Below are positions 15,852 through 25,468 of a stretch of DNA of 64,000 nt, in pieces. The notes under the pieces are model-generated. The model was not told where the DNA came from, searched no databases, and saw only the letters and a list, made by a program, of their open reading frames with translations. Source of the stretch: Halomonas shengliensis (GTDB taxonomy: Bacteria; Pseudomonadota; Gammaproteobacteria; Pseudomonadales; Halomonadaceae); contig NZ_FNIV01000004.1 in the NCBI RefSeq assembly GCF_900104135.1, positions 95,658 through 159,657 of the forward strand, given 5' to 3'. Within the stretch, counting starts at the first letter, position 1. Each line of letters begins with the position of its first letter. A program made the translations under genes and the position numbers.

Positions 15852-17006
15852 TCATTCGTCGGCGCGTGTCAGCCGGTAGAGGGCGCCGTCGGGGGCGTCC
15901 TGGAGCAGGTAGAGGGCGCCGTCCGGCCCCTGGCGCACGTCGCGGATGCGCCCGATCTGCCCCTCGAGGAGCACCTCGCGCTCGACCACCGCGTCGCCGT
16001 CCAGCACCAGGCGCACCAGCCGCTCGCTGGCCAGGCCGCCGGCCAGCAGTTGGCCCTGCCAGGCGGGGAAGGTGTCGCCGCTGACCTCGGTGAGCCCCGA
16101 GGGCGCGAAGCGCCCCGCGAAGACGTGTACCGGGTCGCGCATGCCGGGCGCGCTGTCGCGGCCGATGGGTTCGTTGGTGGCGTAGTCGTTGCCGCGGCTG
16201 ACCACCGGCCAGCCGTAGTTCTCGCCGCCCACCAGGCGGTTGAGCTCGTCGCCGGTGCGCGGGCCGTGCTCGGTGGACCAGGCGCTGCCGTCGGCGGCGA
16301 CCGTGAGCCCCTGGGGATTGCGGTTGCCCAGGGTGTAGAGCTCGTCGAGCACCGCCGGGTCACCGACGAAGGGGTTGTCCTCGGGCACGCCGCCGCTCTG
16401 CGTCAGGCGCAGCACGCTGCCGGCGTGGTCGCCGCCATCCTGGGCCCGGGAGGGATCGCGGCCGCGGTCGCCGATGCTCATCAGCAGGGTGCCGTCGGGC
16501 AGCCAGGCGAGCCGCGAGCCGTAGTGGCGGCCAGGGGCGGAGAAGCGGTCCTGCACGAACAGCGTCTCGACCTCCTCGAGGGCATCCTCGCTGAGGCGCC
16601 CTCGGGAGAGGGTGGTGGCGCTGCCGCCGTCCCCGGCCTGGCTCCAGGTGAAGTAGAGCCAGTCGTCCTCGCCCTCGCCGCTGCCGAAGCCGGGATGCAG
16701 GGCCAGGTCGAGCAGGCCGCCCTGGCCCCGGGTGCTCACCTCGGGCACGCCGTCGAGCCGGGTGATCCCACCATCCGCGTCGATGCGCGCCAGGCGTCCG
16801 GGGCGTTCGCTGACCAGGATGTCGCCGCCCGGCAGGAAGGCCAGCGACCAGGGGTGCTCGAGCCCGGTGGCGAGGCGCTCCAGGCGCAGCGTGTGGTGGT
16901 CGGTCTCGAGGCGTTCGATCAGCGTCTCGGCGGCGGTGGCCTGGCCGCCGAGGGTGAGTCCGCCCAGCAGCAGCGCGGTGGGCAGTCGGCGCAGGATGTC
17001 CGGCAT
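15852..17006 (-). CDS. PQQ-dependent aldose sugar dehydrogenase family protein
   Basis: A 384-residue six-bladed beta-propeller protein of the glucose/sorbosone dehydrogenase (YliI-like) family with a Sec signal peptide ending near ATAAE. Family landmarks include GLEHPWSLAFLPGG at the first blade, GQGGLLDLALHP with the active-site region, TLGNRNPQGLTV, and EHGPRTGDELN near the calcium/PQQ site. It is expected to oxidise aldoses in the periplasm using PQQ and pass electrons to a quinone or cytochrome. No PQQ synthesis genes are in view. ATG at 17006 has a GAGGGG-like site upstream. It is followed by a good intrinsic terminator. Confidence 0.88.
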   Translation of the reverse strand: MPDILRRLPTALLLGGLTLGGQATAAETLIERLETDHHTLRLERLATGLEHPWSLAFLPGGDILVSERPGRLARIDADGGITRLDGVPEVSTRGQGGLLDLALHPGFGSGEGEDDWLYFTWSQAGDGGSATTLSRGRLSEDALEEVETLFVQDRFSAPGRHYGSRLAWLPDGTLLMSIGDRGRDPSRAQDGGDHAGSVLRLTQSGGVPEDNPFVGDPAVLDELYTLGNRNPQGLTVAADGSAWSTEHGPRTGDELNRLVGGENYGWPVVSRGNDYATNEPIGRDSAPGMRDPVHVFAGRFAPSGLTEVSGDTFPAWQGQLLAGGLASERLVRLVLDGDAVVEREVLLEGQIGRIRDVRQGPDGALYLLQDAPDGALYRLTRADE

Positions 17007-17084
17007 GGCGTGTCCCCTCGTCTGGTGGTCAAGATAGGGACTTCGTCAGAGAAGCGGTGTTCCCCGTCACCATGGCGCGACGCG

Positions 17085-17963
17085 CTACATCAGCCAGGCC
17101 AGCAGCAGCGGCAGGTAGAGCAGCGAGAGCAGGGTCGAGCAGAACACCAGGCTCGCCACGTACTCCGGCTCGCGCCGCGCCTTCTGGGCGAAGAGGTAGT
17201 TGAACACGGCCACCGGCATGCTCATCTGCAGGATCAGGATGCCCTGGGCCAGGGGCGGCAGGTCGAGCAGGCTGCCGATGCCCCAGGCCAGCGCCGCGGC
17301 CACCGGGATGCGCAGCAGGCTGAAGCCGATGCCCGAGCGCAGGCTGCGTACCTGGATGCTCGCCAGCGAGACGCCCAGGGTGATCAGCATCAGCGGCACG
17401 GTGAAGCCCGAGATCAGGTCGACGCTGTTGGCAAGCCACTGGGGCAGGGCGGTGTCGGTGAGCAGCAGGACCAGCGAGATGGCGATGGCATAGACGGTGG
17501 GGGTGCGCGCCAGGGTGCGCAGCGGGTTGCCGCCGCGGCTGGCCATCACCGAGCCCAGGGTGAACTGGAACAGCGACACCGTGACCATCACCGTGATGCC
17601 GTAGGCGAAGCCGGCGCTGCCGAAGGCGTAGAGCACCACCGGCAGCCCCATGTTGCCGGTGTTGGGGTACATCGCGGGAGCCAGCAGCACCCGCCACTCC
17701 TTGCCCAGCAGGCGCGCCAGCGGCCAGGTCATCGCCGCCATGGCGCTGATCACCAGGGCCGTGGCCAGCATGGTGCGCCCGAAGCTGCCGGCGTCGATCT
17801 CGGCGCCGGAGAGCGAGGCGATCACCAGCGCCGGAGTGCCGATGTTGAACACCAGGCGGGTGACGAACTCCACCGGGTAGGGCTGGCCCAGGCGGATCCA
17901 GGTGAAGCCCAGGCCGGCGCCGGTGAGCACCGGCGCCATCACGGCGAAGAGTTCGGCAAGCAT
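17085..17963 (-). CDS. AEC-family transporter (auxin efflux carrier superfamily)
   Basis: A 292-residue membrane protein with about ten helices. The central segment MYPNTGNMGLPVVLYAFG carries the NxGNxGLP signature of the AEC/BART group. Bacterial members (MdcF, MleP-like) move malonate, malate or other organic acids; the substrate here is not determinable. ATG at 17963 has AGGGA eight bases upstream. It shares its strand with the sugar dehydrogenase gene 78 bases downstream and may be co-transcribed, though no functional link is apparent. Confidence 0.88.
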   Translation of the reverse strand: MLAELFAVMAPVLTGAGLGFTWIRLGQPYPVEFVTRLVFNIGTPALVIASLSGAEIDAGSFGRTMLATALVISAMAAMTWPLARLLGKEWRVLLAPAMYPNTGNMGLPVVLYAFGSAGFAYGITVMVTVSLFQFTLGSVMASRGGNPLRTLARTPTVYAIAISLVLLLTDTALPQWLANSVDLISGFTVPLMLITLGVSLASIQVRSLRSGIGFSLLRIPVAAALAWGIGSLLDLPPLAQGILILQMSMPVAVFNYLFAQKARREPEYVASLVFCSTLLSLLYLPLLLAWLM

Positions 17964-18047
17964 GCGGTCGTCCCTGAGGAAAAGAGCGGGCGACTATTGT
18001 CGGAAGCCGCGGCCGACCTGGCAAGGCGGCCGCCGGTTCACAACCCC

Positions 18048-20186
18048 TCAGAACTCGTATCGCGCGGAGAGCCAGAGGCGGCGACCTTCCTCGCTGTTGG
18101 CGTAGACGTTGCCGTACTCCGCGCCACCGTCGTAGGCGCGGTAGTCGACGAAGTCCTTGTCGAACAGGTTCTGGACGGTGGCGCTGACGGTGAAGGCGTC
18201 GGAGACCCGGTAGCTGCCGCCCAGATGGAAGAGGGCATAGGACTCGAAGTCGCCCAGGTCGTCGAAGGAGGGGGCGCCGCGTACCCGCTCGCGGTTGCGG
18301 TAGCGCTCGCTGCGGTACTCGCCGGAGAGCCAGGTACTCAGCCTGTCGGTGGCCTGCCAGCGCAGGGTGGCGTTGACCGCATGCTCCGGGGTATCGGTCA
18401 GCGGCTCGCCCTTCTGCTCACCGCTCTTCTGCTCGCTGTCGGTATAGGTGTAGTTGGCGCTCAGGTTGACGCGCTCTGCGAGTTGGATGCGGGTGGCGAG
18501 CTCGATGCCCCGGGTCTCGGCCTCGTCGATATTGATGTCCTGGGCGTAAGTGCCTTCCGGGATCCGCGGGTCGCCGCTGACGGTGATATCGGGGCCGGCG
18601 GCGATCTTGTCATCGAAGCGGTTGTGGAACAGCGTGGCGCTGGCCATGAAGCCCTCGCCATTGTCGTAGAGGGCAGCGAGCTCGCTGCTGGTGCTGGTCT
18701 CCGGCTGCAGGTCGGGGTTGCCGATGGTCAGGACGGTGCCCTGGCCGGTCACGCCGTTGATGCCATCATGCAGGTCATTGAGCGACGGCGTCTTATAGCC
18801 GCGGCTAACGCCACCCTTCAGGGTCCAGTCGTCGCTGGCGCTCCATACCAGGTAGCCGCGCGGGCTGAACTGGCTGCCGAAGGCGTCGTGGTGGTCGTAG
18901 CGCCCGCCCAGGGTCAGCGCCCAGTCATCGGCCAACCACCACTCGTCCTCGGCGAACAGCGCCCAGGTAGTCTGGGAAAACTCCTCGGTGGCCAGCCCAT
19001 CGGTGAGCTCGGAATCCATCCACTGGCCGCCGACCGTCGCCATGTGGTCGCCCAGCGGCATCACGAACTTGCTGTCGAGCACGGTGTTGGTGGTCTCGAG
19101 CTCGCGGGCATCGCCGCCGACGATCCCGGGGAAGCCGGCATAGGGCTGCCCGAGGGTGCCGGGGATGGTGCGGCCCAGCGTCTCGGTGGTGTTATGCATC
19201 AGGCTGGATTCCCAGGTACCGGCGGCGAAGCGCCCGGTGTGGCCGATGGCGAGCTGGTCACGCTCGAAGCGCAGCTCGTCGCTGTAGCCGTTAGCCTCGC
19301 CCGGGGCGGGCTCGCAGCTGCGGGTGCGGCCGTCCAGGGTGCCCAGCTGACAGTCATCGTTGGCATATGTCTGGCGGCTGGTCTCGCCGTCGAGCCACAG
19401 CTCGTGATCCTGATGCGGGGTCAGGGTGAGCCTGGCGCCCAGGCTGTAGACGTCGCCTTCCACGGGGCTCGGGCCACGCTGGCTGACCGGGACCTCGGTG
19501 CCGTCCGCCTCGGTGTAGGTCAGGGTCGAGGCATCACGCTCATGGAAGCGGCCGCGCACCTGCAGGCCCAGGGTCTCCTCGACCAGCGGGCCGCTGGCAT
19601 AGAGGCTGGTCTCGCGACTGTCGCCGAACTCGTCGTGTTCGTTGAGGGTGGTTTCGGCCTGTACCGAGCCGCTCCACGTGTCGCCCACCTTGCGGGTGAT
19701 GATATTGATCACCCCGCCCATGGCATCGGAGCCGTAGAGGGTCGACATCGGGCCGCGGATCACCTCGATGCGCTCGATCGCCGAGACCGGCGGAAAGAAG
19801 CTGGTGGCGGTCTCACCGAAGCCGTTGGGCGTGACGCTGCCGGCGGTGTTCTGGCGTCGGCCGTCGATCAGGATCAGGGTGTAGTCGCTGGGCAGGCCGC
19901 GGATGCTGATGTTGCGTCCGCCGGTCTTGCCCACCTGGCCGCCCACGTCGACGCCTTCCACGTCGCGCAAGGCGTCGGCGATGCTGGTGACGCGCTTTTC
20001 TTCCAGCTCCTGGCGGCTGATCACCGAGATGCTGGCCGGTGCCTCGGCCAGGGCCTGCTCGTAGCCCGCGGCGGTGACCACGATGTCGTCCAGCTGCTGG
20101 CCCTGCTGGGCCAGGGTGGCAAGGGAGGAGGAGGCGGCGGCCAGCGCCACGGCGCCGGCCAGGGCATTGGGGGCAAAGCGGTTCAT
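18048..20186 (-). CDS. TonB-dependent outer-membrane receptor (CirA/FepA-like)
   Basis: A 712-residue receptor: Sec signal peptide, TonB box DDIVVTA near residue 33, plug domain (about 45-150, with NISIRGLPSDYTLILIDGRR and GPMSTLYGSDAMGGVINI), then a 22-strand barrel ending in the aromatic LSARYEF expected for outer-membrane insertion. The sequence resembles catecholate siderophore and colicin I receptors. It imports a ferric chelate using TonB-ExbBD energy. A Fur-like box at 20246-20264 lies 60 bases upstream of the ATG, supporting iron regulation. It is divergent from an ABC exporter gene. Ligand identity is not visible. Confidence 0.92.
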   Translation of the reverse strand: MNRFAPNALAGAVALAAASSSLATLAQQGQQLDDIVVTAAGYEQALAEAPASISVISRQELEEKRVTSIADALRDVEGVDVGGQVGKTGGRNISIRGLPSDYTLILIDGRRQNTAGSVTPNGFGETATSFFPPVSAIERIEVIRGPMSTLYGSDAMGGVINIITRKVGDTWSGSVQAETTLNEHDEFGDSRETSLYASGPLVEETLGLQVRGRFHERDASTLTYTEADGTEVPVSQRGPSPVEGDVYSLGARLTLTPHQDHELWLDGETSRQTYANDDCQLGTLDGRTRSCEPAPGEANGYSDELRFERDQLAIGHTGRFAAGTWESSLMHNTTETLGRTIPGTLGQPYAGFPGIVGGDARELETTNTVLDSKFVMPLGDHMATVGGQWMDSELTDGLATEEFSQTTWALFAEDEWWLADDWALTLGGRYDHHDAFGSQFSPRGYLVWSASDDWTLKGGVSRGYKTPSLNDLHDGINGVTGQGTVLTIGNPDLQPETSTSSELAALYDNGEGFMASATLFHNRFDDKIAAGPDITVSGDPRIPEGTYAQDINIDEAETRGIELATRIQLAERVNLSANYTYTDSEQKSGEQKGEPLTDTPEHAVNATLRWQATDRLSTWLSGEYRSERYRNRERVRGAPSFDDLGDFESYALFHLGGSYRVSDAFTVSATVQNLFDKDFVDYRAYDGGAEYGNVYANSEEGRRLWLSARYEF

Positions 20187-20204
20187 GTCGATCCTTGAAT
20201 GAGT

Positions 20205-20215
20205 TTGATTATCAA
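20205..20215. promoter_or_regulatory. Short palindrome in receptor leader
   Basis: TTGATTATCAA is a perfect 5-1-5 palindrome between the Fur-like box and the receptor start, and resembles part of a Fur heptamer pair. Could be a secondary Fur contact; low certainty. Confidence 0.3.
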
Positions 20216-20245
20216 GAGCGCAAGGATTCTAGTCGACAATGTGAA

Positions 20246-20264
20246 GCAAATGATAGTATTTCTC
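20246..20264. promoter_or_regulatory. Fur-box-like operator between divergent genes
   Basis: GCAAATGATAGTATTTCTC matches the 19-base Fur consensus at 13 positions and lies in the only A/T-rich patch of the divergent intergenic region. It is 60 bases upstream of the receptor gene and 123 upstream of the ABC exporter gene. A -10-like ATTCTA (20226-20231, TAGAAT on the minus strand) sits next to it. Confidence 0.6.
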
Positions 20265-20387
20265 ACAAATTTATTCGCCGCCTACCATTTGCGGCGCTGG
20301 TAAACCGCCCCGGCCACCGCAGAGGGGCAGGGTGGAGCGCGCCGCCGGGCGTCGCTATCCTGCCCGGGCCAACCACAAGGACTCGCC

Positions 20388-22208
20388 ATGACCACCACCC
20401 CGGCCACCCCCAGCAGCTTCCAGGCGCTGGTGCGCCTGCTGCGCTACGCCCGCGGCTACCGCCGGCGCATCCTCGCCGCCAGCGCCTGCTCGATCATCAA
20501 CAAGCTGTTCGATATCGCCCCCGAGATCCTGATCGGCGTGGCCATCGACGTGGTGGTCAACCAGGAGGCGAGCTTCGTGGCGCGCCTCGGCTTCACCTCG
20601 GCTCAGGAGCAGATATTCATTCTGGCGATCCTGACCTTCTTTATCTGGGCCGGCGAGTCGCTGTTCGAGTACCTCTACAAGATCCTGTGGCGCAACCTCG
20701 CCCAGCGCCTCCAGGCCGACATGCGCCTGGATACCTACGAGCATGCCCAGCGCCTGGACATGGCCTTCTTCGAATCGAAGAGCTCCGGCCAGCTGGTCGC
20801 CACCATGAACGACGATATCAACCAGCTGGAGCGCTTCCTGGATGGCGGCGCCAATGCCCTGATCCAGGTGGGGGTCACCGTGGTGGCGGTGGGGGCGGTG
20901 TTTTTCGTCATCTCGCCGCTGATCGCGCTGCTCGCCTTCACCCCGATCCCGCTGATCGTGTGGGGCGCCTTCTACTTCCAGCGCAAGGCGGGCCCGCTCT
21001 ACGCCGATGTGCGCGAGAAGGTAGGCGACCTGGCCAGCCGGCTGGCCAACAACCTGGCCGGCATCGCCACCATCAAGAGCTTCACCAGCGAGGCCCGCGA
21101 GGCGGCGAGGCTGCGCGAGGTGAGCGAGGCCTACGTGGAGGCCAACCGGCGCGCCATCCAGGTCAGCTCCGCCTTCATCCCGGTGATCCGCATGGCGATC
21201 CTGGCCGGCTTCCTGGCCACCTTCACCGTGGGCGGCATGCTGGCGCTCAGGGGCGAGCTCAACGTGGGCGCCTACGGCGTGCTGGTGTTCCTCACCCAGC
21301 GCCTGCTGTGGCCGCTGACGGGCCTGGCCGAGGTGATCGACCTGTTCGAGCGCGCCATGGCCAGCACCCGGCGCATCCTCGACCTGCTGGCGGTGCCGAT
21401 CCGCGTCCGCGACGACGCCAGCGCGCCGCTGGCCGAGCCCTTGCGGGGCGCGGTCAGCTTCGCGGGCGTGAGCTTCCGTTACGCGCAAGGCGGAGGGGGC
21501 GTGGAGGACATCAGCCTCGAGGTGCCGGCGGGCCATACCCTGGCCCTGGTGGGCGCCACCGGCTCCGGCAAGTCGACCCTGATCAAGCTGCTGCTGCGCT
21601 TCTACGACCCTGACGCCGGGGGCATACGTATCGACGGCCAGGCGATCGATGCGGTGAGCCTCGCCTCGCTGCGCGGCGCCATCGGCCTGGTCAGCCAGGA
21701 CGTCTACCTCTTCGAGGGCACGGTGCGCGACAACATCGCCTACGGGAAGCCGGAGGCCGAAGAGGCGGAGGTGATCGAGGCGGCCAGGACCGCCGAGGCA
21801 TGGAGCTTCATCCAGGCGCTGCCCCAGGGGCTCGATACCCCGGTGGGCGAGCGCGGCGTGCGCCTCTCCGGCGGCCAGCGCCAGCGCCTCTCGCTGGCCC
21901 GGGCGCTGCTCAAGGACCCGCCGATCCTGGTGCTGGACGAGGCCACCAGCGCCGTGGACAACGAGACCGAGGCCGCCATCCAGCGCTCCCTGGCGCGCAT
22001 CGGCCACGGCCGCACCGTGATCATGATCGCCCACCGCCTCTCCACCATCGTCCACGCCGACGAGATCGTGGTGATCGAGGGCGGCCGGGTCACCGAGCGC
22101 GGCACCCACGCCACCCTGCTGGCGGCCGACGGCCGCTACGCCGCCCAGTGGCGGGTACAGACCGGGGCGCTGCTGGCCGCCGCCGAGGGAGCCACCCCCA
22201 GTGCGTGA
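20388..22208 (+). CDS. ABC exporter, fused permease and ATPase
   Basis: A 606-residue half-transporter: six helices in residues about 20-320 and a nucleotide-binding domain in 355-590. Walker [10 protein letters not shown], signature LSGGQRQR, Walker [13 protein letters not shown] and H-loop AHRLST are intact. The family (MsbA/Atm1/multidrug type) exports lipids, peptides, siderophores or drugs as a homodimer. ATG at 20388 has AAGGA seven bases upstream. It faces the TonB receptor across a Fur-like box and overlaps the next gene by eight bases, so an iron-linked export role is plausible but inferred from position only. Confidence 0.9.
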   Translation: MTTTPATPSSFQALVRLLRYARGYRRRILAASACSIINKLFDIAPEILIGVAIDVVVNQEASFVARLGFTSAQEQIFILAILTFFIWAGESLFEYLYKILWRNLAQRLQADMRLDTYEHAQRLDMAFFESKSSGQLVATMNDDINQLERFLDGGANALIQVGVTVVAVGAVFFVISPLIALLAFTPIPLIVWGAFYFQRKAGPLYADVREKVGDLASRLANNLAGIATIKSFTSEAREAARLREVSEAYVEANRRAIQVSSAFIPVIRMAILAGFLATFTVGGMLALRGELNVGAYGVLVFLTQRLLWPLTGLAEVIDLFERAMASTRRILDLLAVPIRVRDDASAPLAEPLRGAVSFAGVSFRYAQGGGGVEDISLEVPAGHTLALVGATGSGKSTLIKLLLRFYDPDAGGIRIDGQAIDAVSLASLRGAIGLVSQDVYLFEGTVRDNIAYGKPEAEEAEVIEAARTAEAWSFIQALPQGLDTPVGERGVRLSGGQRQRLSLARALLKDPPILVLDEATSAVDNETEAAIQRSLARIGHGRTVIMIAHRLSTIVHADEIVVIEGGRVTERGTHATLLAADGRYAAQWRVQTGALLAAAEGATPSA

Positions 22209-23175
22209 GGCGCTGGAACGCCACCAGGTGTGGGTCTACCTGGCGGCGCTCCTGGCCGGCCTTGCCCTTGGCGGGCTACGCCCCGCGGCAGCCGCCGGCC
22301 TGGAGGGCGGGCTCTGGCCGCTGCTCGGCCTGTTGCTCTATGCCACCTTCACCCAGGTGCCGCTGGGCCGCCTCGGCCTGGCGGCGCGGGACTGGCGCTT
22401 CGCCGGCGCCCTGGTGCTCGGCAACTTCCTGCTGCTGCCGCTGCTCGTCGGCAGCCTGGTGGTGGCGCTGCCAATGGCGCCGGCCGTCAAGCTCGGCGTG
22501 CTGATGGTGCTTCTGGTGCCCTGCACCGACTGGTTCATCACCTTCAGCCACCTGGGGCGCGGCGACGCCGGGCGTGCCATCGCCGCCACGCCGCTGCTGC
22601 TGGCGCTGCAGCTGGTGACGCTGCCGAGCTACCTGTGGCTCTTCCTGGGGGCGGAGTGGTTGAGCCTCGCCATCGGCGGGCCGCTACTGGGGGCCTTCGC
22701 CGGGCTGATCCTGGTGCCGCTGGCGGCGGCCTGGCTGACCCGGCGGCTGGCAAGCCGCCGGGCGGGGGCGCATCGCCTGGTGGCCGGGCTGGGCTGGCTG
22801 CCGGTGCCGCTGCTCGCCGCGGTTCTGCTGCTGGTGGCAGCGACCCAGGTCGCCGGCATGGCGGGGGTGAGCGGGGTGGTGCTCCAGGTGCTGCCGCTCT
22901 TCATCGGCTACCTGACGCTGGCCGCGCTGCTGGGCGTGGGGCTGGGGCGGCTGTTCGGGCTCTCGCCGCCAGCGGCGCGCACTCTGACCTTCAGCCTCGG
23001 CACCCGCAACTCCTTCGTGATGCTGCCCATCGCCCTGGCGCTGCCCCAGGGCTGGCAGGCCGCGGTGGTGGTCATCGTCGTCCAGTCGCTGGTGGAGCTG
23101 TTCGGCATGCTCGCCTACCTGCGGCTGGTGCCCTGCCGGCTGATCCCCGACCGCCCGGGCACCCCGCCGGGCTGA
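22201..23175 (+). CDS. SBF/ACR3-like transporter (bile acid:sodium symporter superfamily)
   Basis: A 324-residue protein of ten predicted helices. FSLGTRNSFVMLPIALALP closely resembles the GTRNSF(V)VLP segment of ACR3 arsenite carriers, and VPCTDWFITFSHLGRGD corresponds to the ACR3 helix containing the conserved cysteine. True arsenite efflux is possible, but no arsR or arsC homologue is nearby, and related non-arsenical members exist. The GTG start at 22201 lies inside the end of the ABC exporter gene (8-base overlap), so the two are translationally coupled and may act on the same process. Confidence 0.8.
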   Translation: MREALERHQVWVYLAALLAGLALGGLRPAAAAGLEGGLWPLLGLLLYATFTQVPLGRLGLAARDWRFAGALVLGNFLLLPLLVGSLVVALPMAPAVKLGVLMVLLVPCTDWFITFSHLGRGDAGRAIAATPLLLALQLVTLPSYLWLFLGAEWLSLAIGGPLLGAFAGLILVPLAAAWLTRRLASRRAGAHRLVAGLGWLPVPLLAAVLLLVAATQVAGMAGVSGVVLQVLPLFIGYLTLAALLGVGLGRLFGLSPPAARTLTFSLGTRNSFVMLPIALALPQGWQAAVVVIVVQSLVELFGMLAYLRLVPCRLIPDRPGTPPG

Positions 23176-23176
23176 G

Positions 23177-24211
23177 CTACTCCTCTGCCGGCCTGTCCTG
23201 TGCCTTCTTGAGCGACTTGGTCCAGCGCTGGCGGGCGTACTTGCGCAGGTTGGCGACGTTGTCGGTCTCGTCGACGATGTCCTGGCCGAGGATGGTCTCG
23301 ATGACATCCTCCAGGGTGATCAGCCCCACCCAGGTGCCGAGGTCGTCATAGACCACGCACAGGTGCTGGCGGTCGTGGACCATCGCCATGAACACCTGCT
23401 CGACGCTCTCGCCGTCCAGCACCGTCTTGATCGGGTGCATCAGCGTCTTGAGGTCGACGTCGTCCTCGGCGTTGTAGGTGTCGGCCCGGTGCACATAGCC
23501 CAGCGCCTGCTCGCCGCCATCCATCACCGGGAAGCGGGTGAAGGGCGAGTCGCCGCACGCCGCGTCGAACTCCTTCACCGTCATGCCGGCCCGCGCCGTC
23601 ACCGAGACGGTGCGCGGGGTCATCACGCTCCTCACGGTGATGTCGTGCAGGTTGAGGATGTTGACGATGACCCGGGTCTCCTCGGGGTCCAGCGCCTTCT
23701 CCTCCTGGCCGATCTGCGCCAGCGCCTTGATCTCGCCGCGCATGTCGGTGTCCATGGCGTCCTTGCCGATGCGCCGGGTGATCTGCTCCGACATCCAGAT
23801 GAAGGGCTTCAGGCTCCACACCATGACCTTGAGGGTGGTGGCCAGCATGCCGGAAAGCTGGCGCCAGTAGGTGGCGCCGATGGTCTTGGGGATGATCTCG
23901 GAGACGAACAGGATCAGCAGCGTCATCAGCGCCGAGGCGATCCCCAGCCAGGCCTCGCCGAATACCACCGTGACCTGGGCGCCGACGCCGGTGGCGCCCA
24001 CCGTGTGGGCGATGGTGTTGAGCGTGAGGATCGCCGCCAGCGGCTGGTCGATGTTGCGCTTCAGGTCGTTGAGCCTGGCGTGCAGCCGGGGGTTGGTCTC
24101 GCGCACCTGCGCCACGTAGCTCGGCGTCATCGAGAGCAGCGCCGCCTCGAGCAGCGAGCAGAGGAAGGAGACGCCGATGGAGAGGACAGCGAAGGCAATC
24201 AGCAGGAACAT
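23177..24211 (-). CDS. CNNM-type membrane protein with CBS pair (hemolysin/CorC family)
   Basis: A 344-residue protein with an N-terminal DUF21/CNNM transmembrane domain (four helices, residues about 1-150) and a cytosolic CBS pair (about 200-325) where NLHDITVRSVMTPRTVSV opens the first CBS motif. It lacks the C-terminal CorC/HlyC domain found in longer relatives. Family members are linked to Mg2+ or Co2+ efflux and homeostasis. I chose ATG at 24211 (MFLLIAF), the usual family start; the frame is open upstream to 24289. The gene is convergent with the SBF/ACR3-like gene, one base apart. Confidence 0.85.
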   Translation of the reverse strand: MFLLIAFAVLSIGVSFLCSLLEAALLSMTPSYVAQVRETNPRLHARLNDLKRNIDQPLAAILTLNTIAHTVGATGVGAQVTVVFGEAWLGIASALMTLLILFVSEIIPKTIGATYWRQLSGMLATTLKVMVWSLKPFIWMSEQITRRIGKDAMDTDMRGEIKALAQIGQEEKALDPEETRVIVNILNLHDITVRSVMTPRTVSVTARAGMTVKEFDAACGDSPFTRFPVMDGGEQALGYVHRADTYNAEDDVDLKTLMHPIKTVLDGESVEQVFMAMVHDRQHLCVVYDDLGTWVGLITLEDVIETILGQDIVDETDNVANLRKYARQRWTKSLKKAQDRPAEE

Positions 24212-24364
24212 GAGGTCTCGCTGGGTGGCCAGGGGAATGCCGCCTTCGGCGGCCCCGGCATCTTCGCCGAAGGGCCGACTTCCCCGCAAGCCGCGCGGCT
24301 ATGGCCTCAACCATCGGCATTCGCTATCATACGTCGCGGCGCCGTCCTGGCGCTCCCGCCGAAG

Positions 24365-24441
<77 letters not shown>

Positions 24442-24697
24442 AAAGACAACTTATGACGTTATTGCGGTTTTTTGTGGATGTACGCCTACGCCATTAACTC
24501 AAGACCCGCCGGGTGCCAGCACATGTCCTTTTGAGTTCGACCGCCGTGCCGTCTTCCGCAACAGCCACCTACGAGTGTCTGTTCGCATTTTCTTCTGCAT
24601 GTCTCTGCACGATGGCGCGCATCCTTGGCGCTCCAGCCCCTCGCTACTTGGCGGCCTCGGCCCGACCTGGGAGCGAGGGGCAGGCCCTTGTCCCGGA

Positions 24698-24970
24698 TCA
24701 GCGCCGTCGGTTTCGGGGACTGCGTTCCGGCGTGGGTTCCTGTATCGGCTCGTGAAGTTCTACTGACCCGGTGTCGAAGACGGCCATGGCCTCGTCCAGG
24801 CTGGTGGCTACCGCATTCCACGGCAAGGGCGAGCCGGCGAAGTGGCAGTGGTAGAGGGCCTCGTCGTCGATCTCGACACGATGTATGTCATTGCCCTGGT
24901 TGTCCTGCCACCAGTCGGCATGGATATGCTGCCAATGGGAAGTGAGCGGGGCGCGAAAGGCAGTGTTCAT
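24698..24970 (-). CDS. Small hypothetical protein
   Basis: A 90-residue protein that I do not recognise. It is rich in Trp and His in the first half (HWQHIHADWWQDNQGN) and contains YHCHFAGSPLPWNAVATSLDEAM, which looks like a compact folded domain; the tail is basic and probably disordered (PTPERSPRNRRR). No signal peptide or membrane helix. ATG at 24970 has AAGGA nine bases upstream, and third-position GC bias fits a real gene. No operon partner; the nearest feature is the tRNA gene on the opposite strand. Confidence 0.6.
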   Translation of the reverse strand: MNTAFRAPLTSHWQHIHADWWQDNQGNDIHRVEIDDEALYHCHFAGSPLPWNAVATSLDEAMAVFDTGSVELHEPIQEPTPERSPRNRRR

Positions 24971-25468
24971 GATCGCCGTCCTTTCTTGGGCACGAGGCGC
25001 GACGCGAGACATGACGGCTTCGTGAAAGGGTAGGTAGAACTCCAGGGAGTTGCCGCTCTCGGTGATGCTTCGACGGTCACGGTGGTCACTACCCTTTCCG
25101 CGCCTTAGGCATAGTCCCCTTACGACACAGGTTAGTAGAAAAACGCTGTTTGTAAATATTTGTTACACTCTTTCTGTCGTCATCTTGCCGCCGGGGGAAC
25201 GGCCTCGACCCCCCGGGGGCAGGGTGGCCGTGCTGAGCGGATATGACGGGTGCCACCTGGTCGCGACAAGGCCAGAAGTGTAGGATTACTGATAGCAAGC
25301 TACTGATCATGCTCCGCGACCCTGAGATGGGGTGCGATGTTCTGTGACTCACCCCATAACAAGAATCGCCCTGCCTCCCCTGACACAGCACCACGGCCTG
25401 CGACGTCGCCGGTGCGGTTTCACCGCGTCCGCAGACTCGGAACATGCCTTGTCAGAGGAGACCTTCCC
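24971..25468. other. Gene-poor intergenic region with an A/T-rich patch
   Basis: About 500 bases with no convincing gene. 25125-25185 is clearly richer in A/T than its surroundings and contains the palindrome at 25151-25167. It could hold promoters for the small genes on either side. Confidence 0.5.
25151..25167. promoter_or_regulatory. Palindrome of unknown regulator
   Basis: TGTAAATATTTGTTACA is a 17-base interrupted inverted repeat (TGTAA-N7-TTACA) inside the A/T-rich patch. It resembles but does not match the TyrR consensus (TGTAAA-N6-TTTACA). Confidence 0.3.

Noticed and set aside
15729-20198. A continuous 1489-codon plus-strand open frame
   Set aside because: It runs antisense to four well-identified minus-strand genes (sugar dehydrogenase, AEC carrier, TonB receptor and the end of the proV leader). 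The translation is low-complexity Ala/Gly/Val-rich without family resemblance, a product of high GC.
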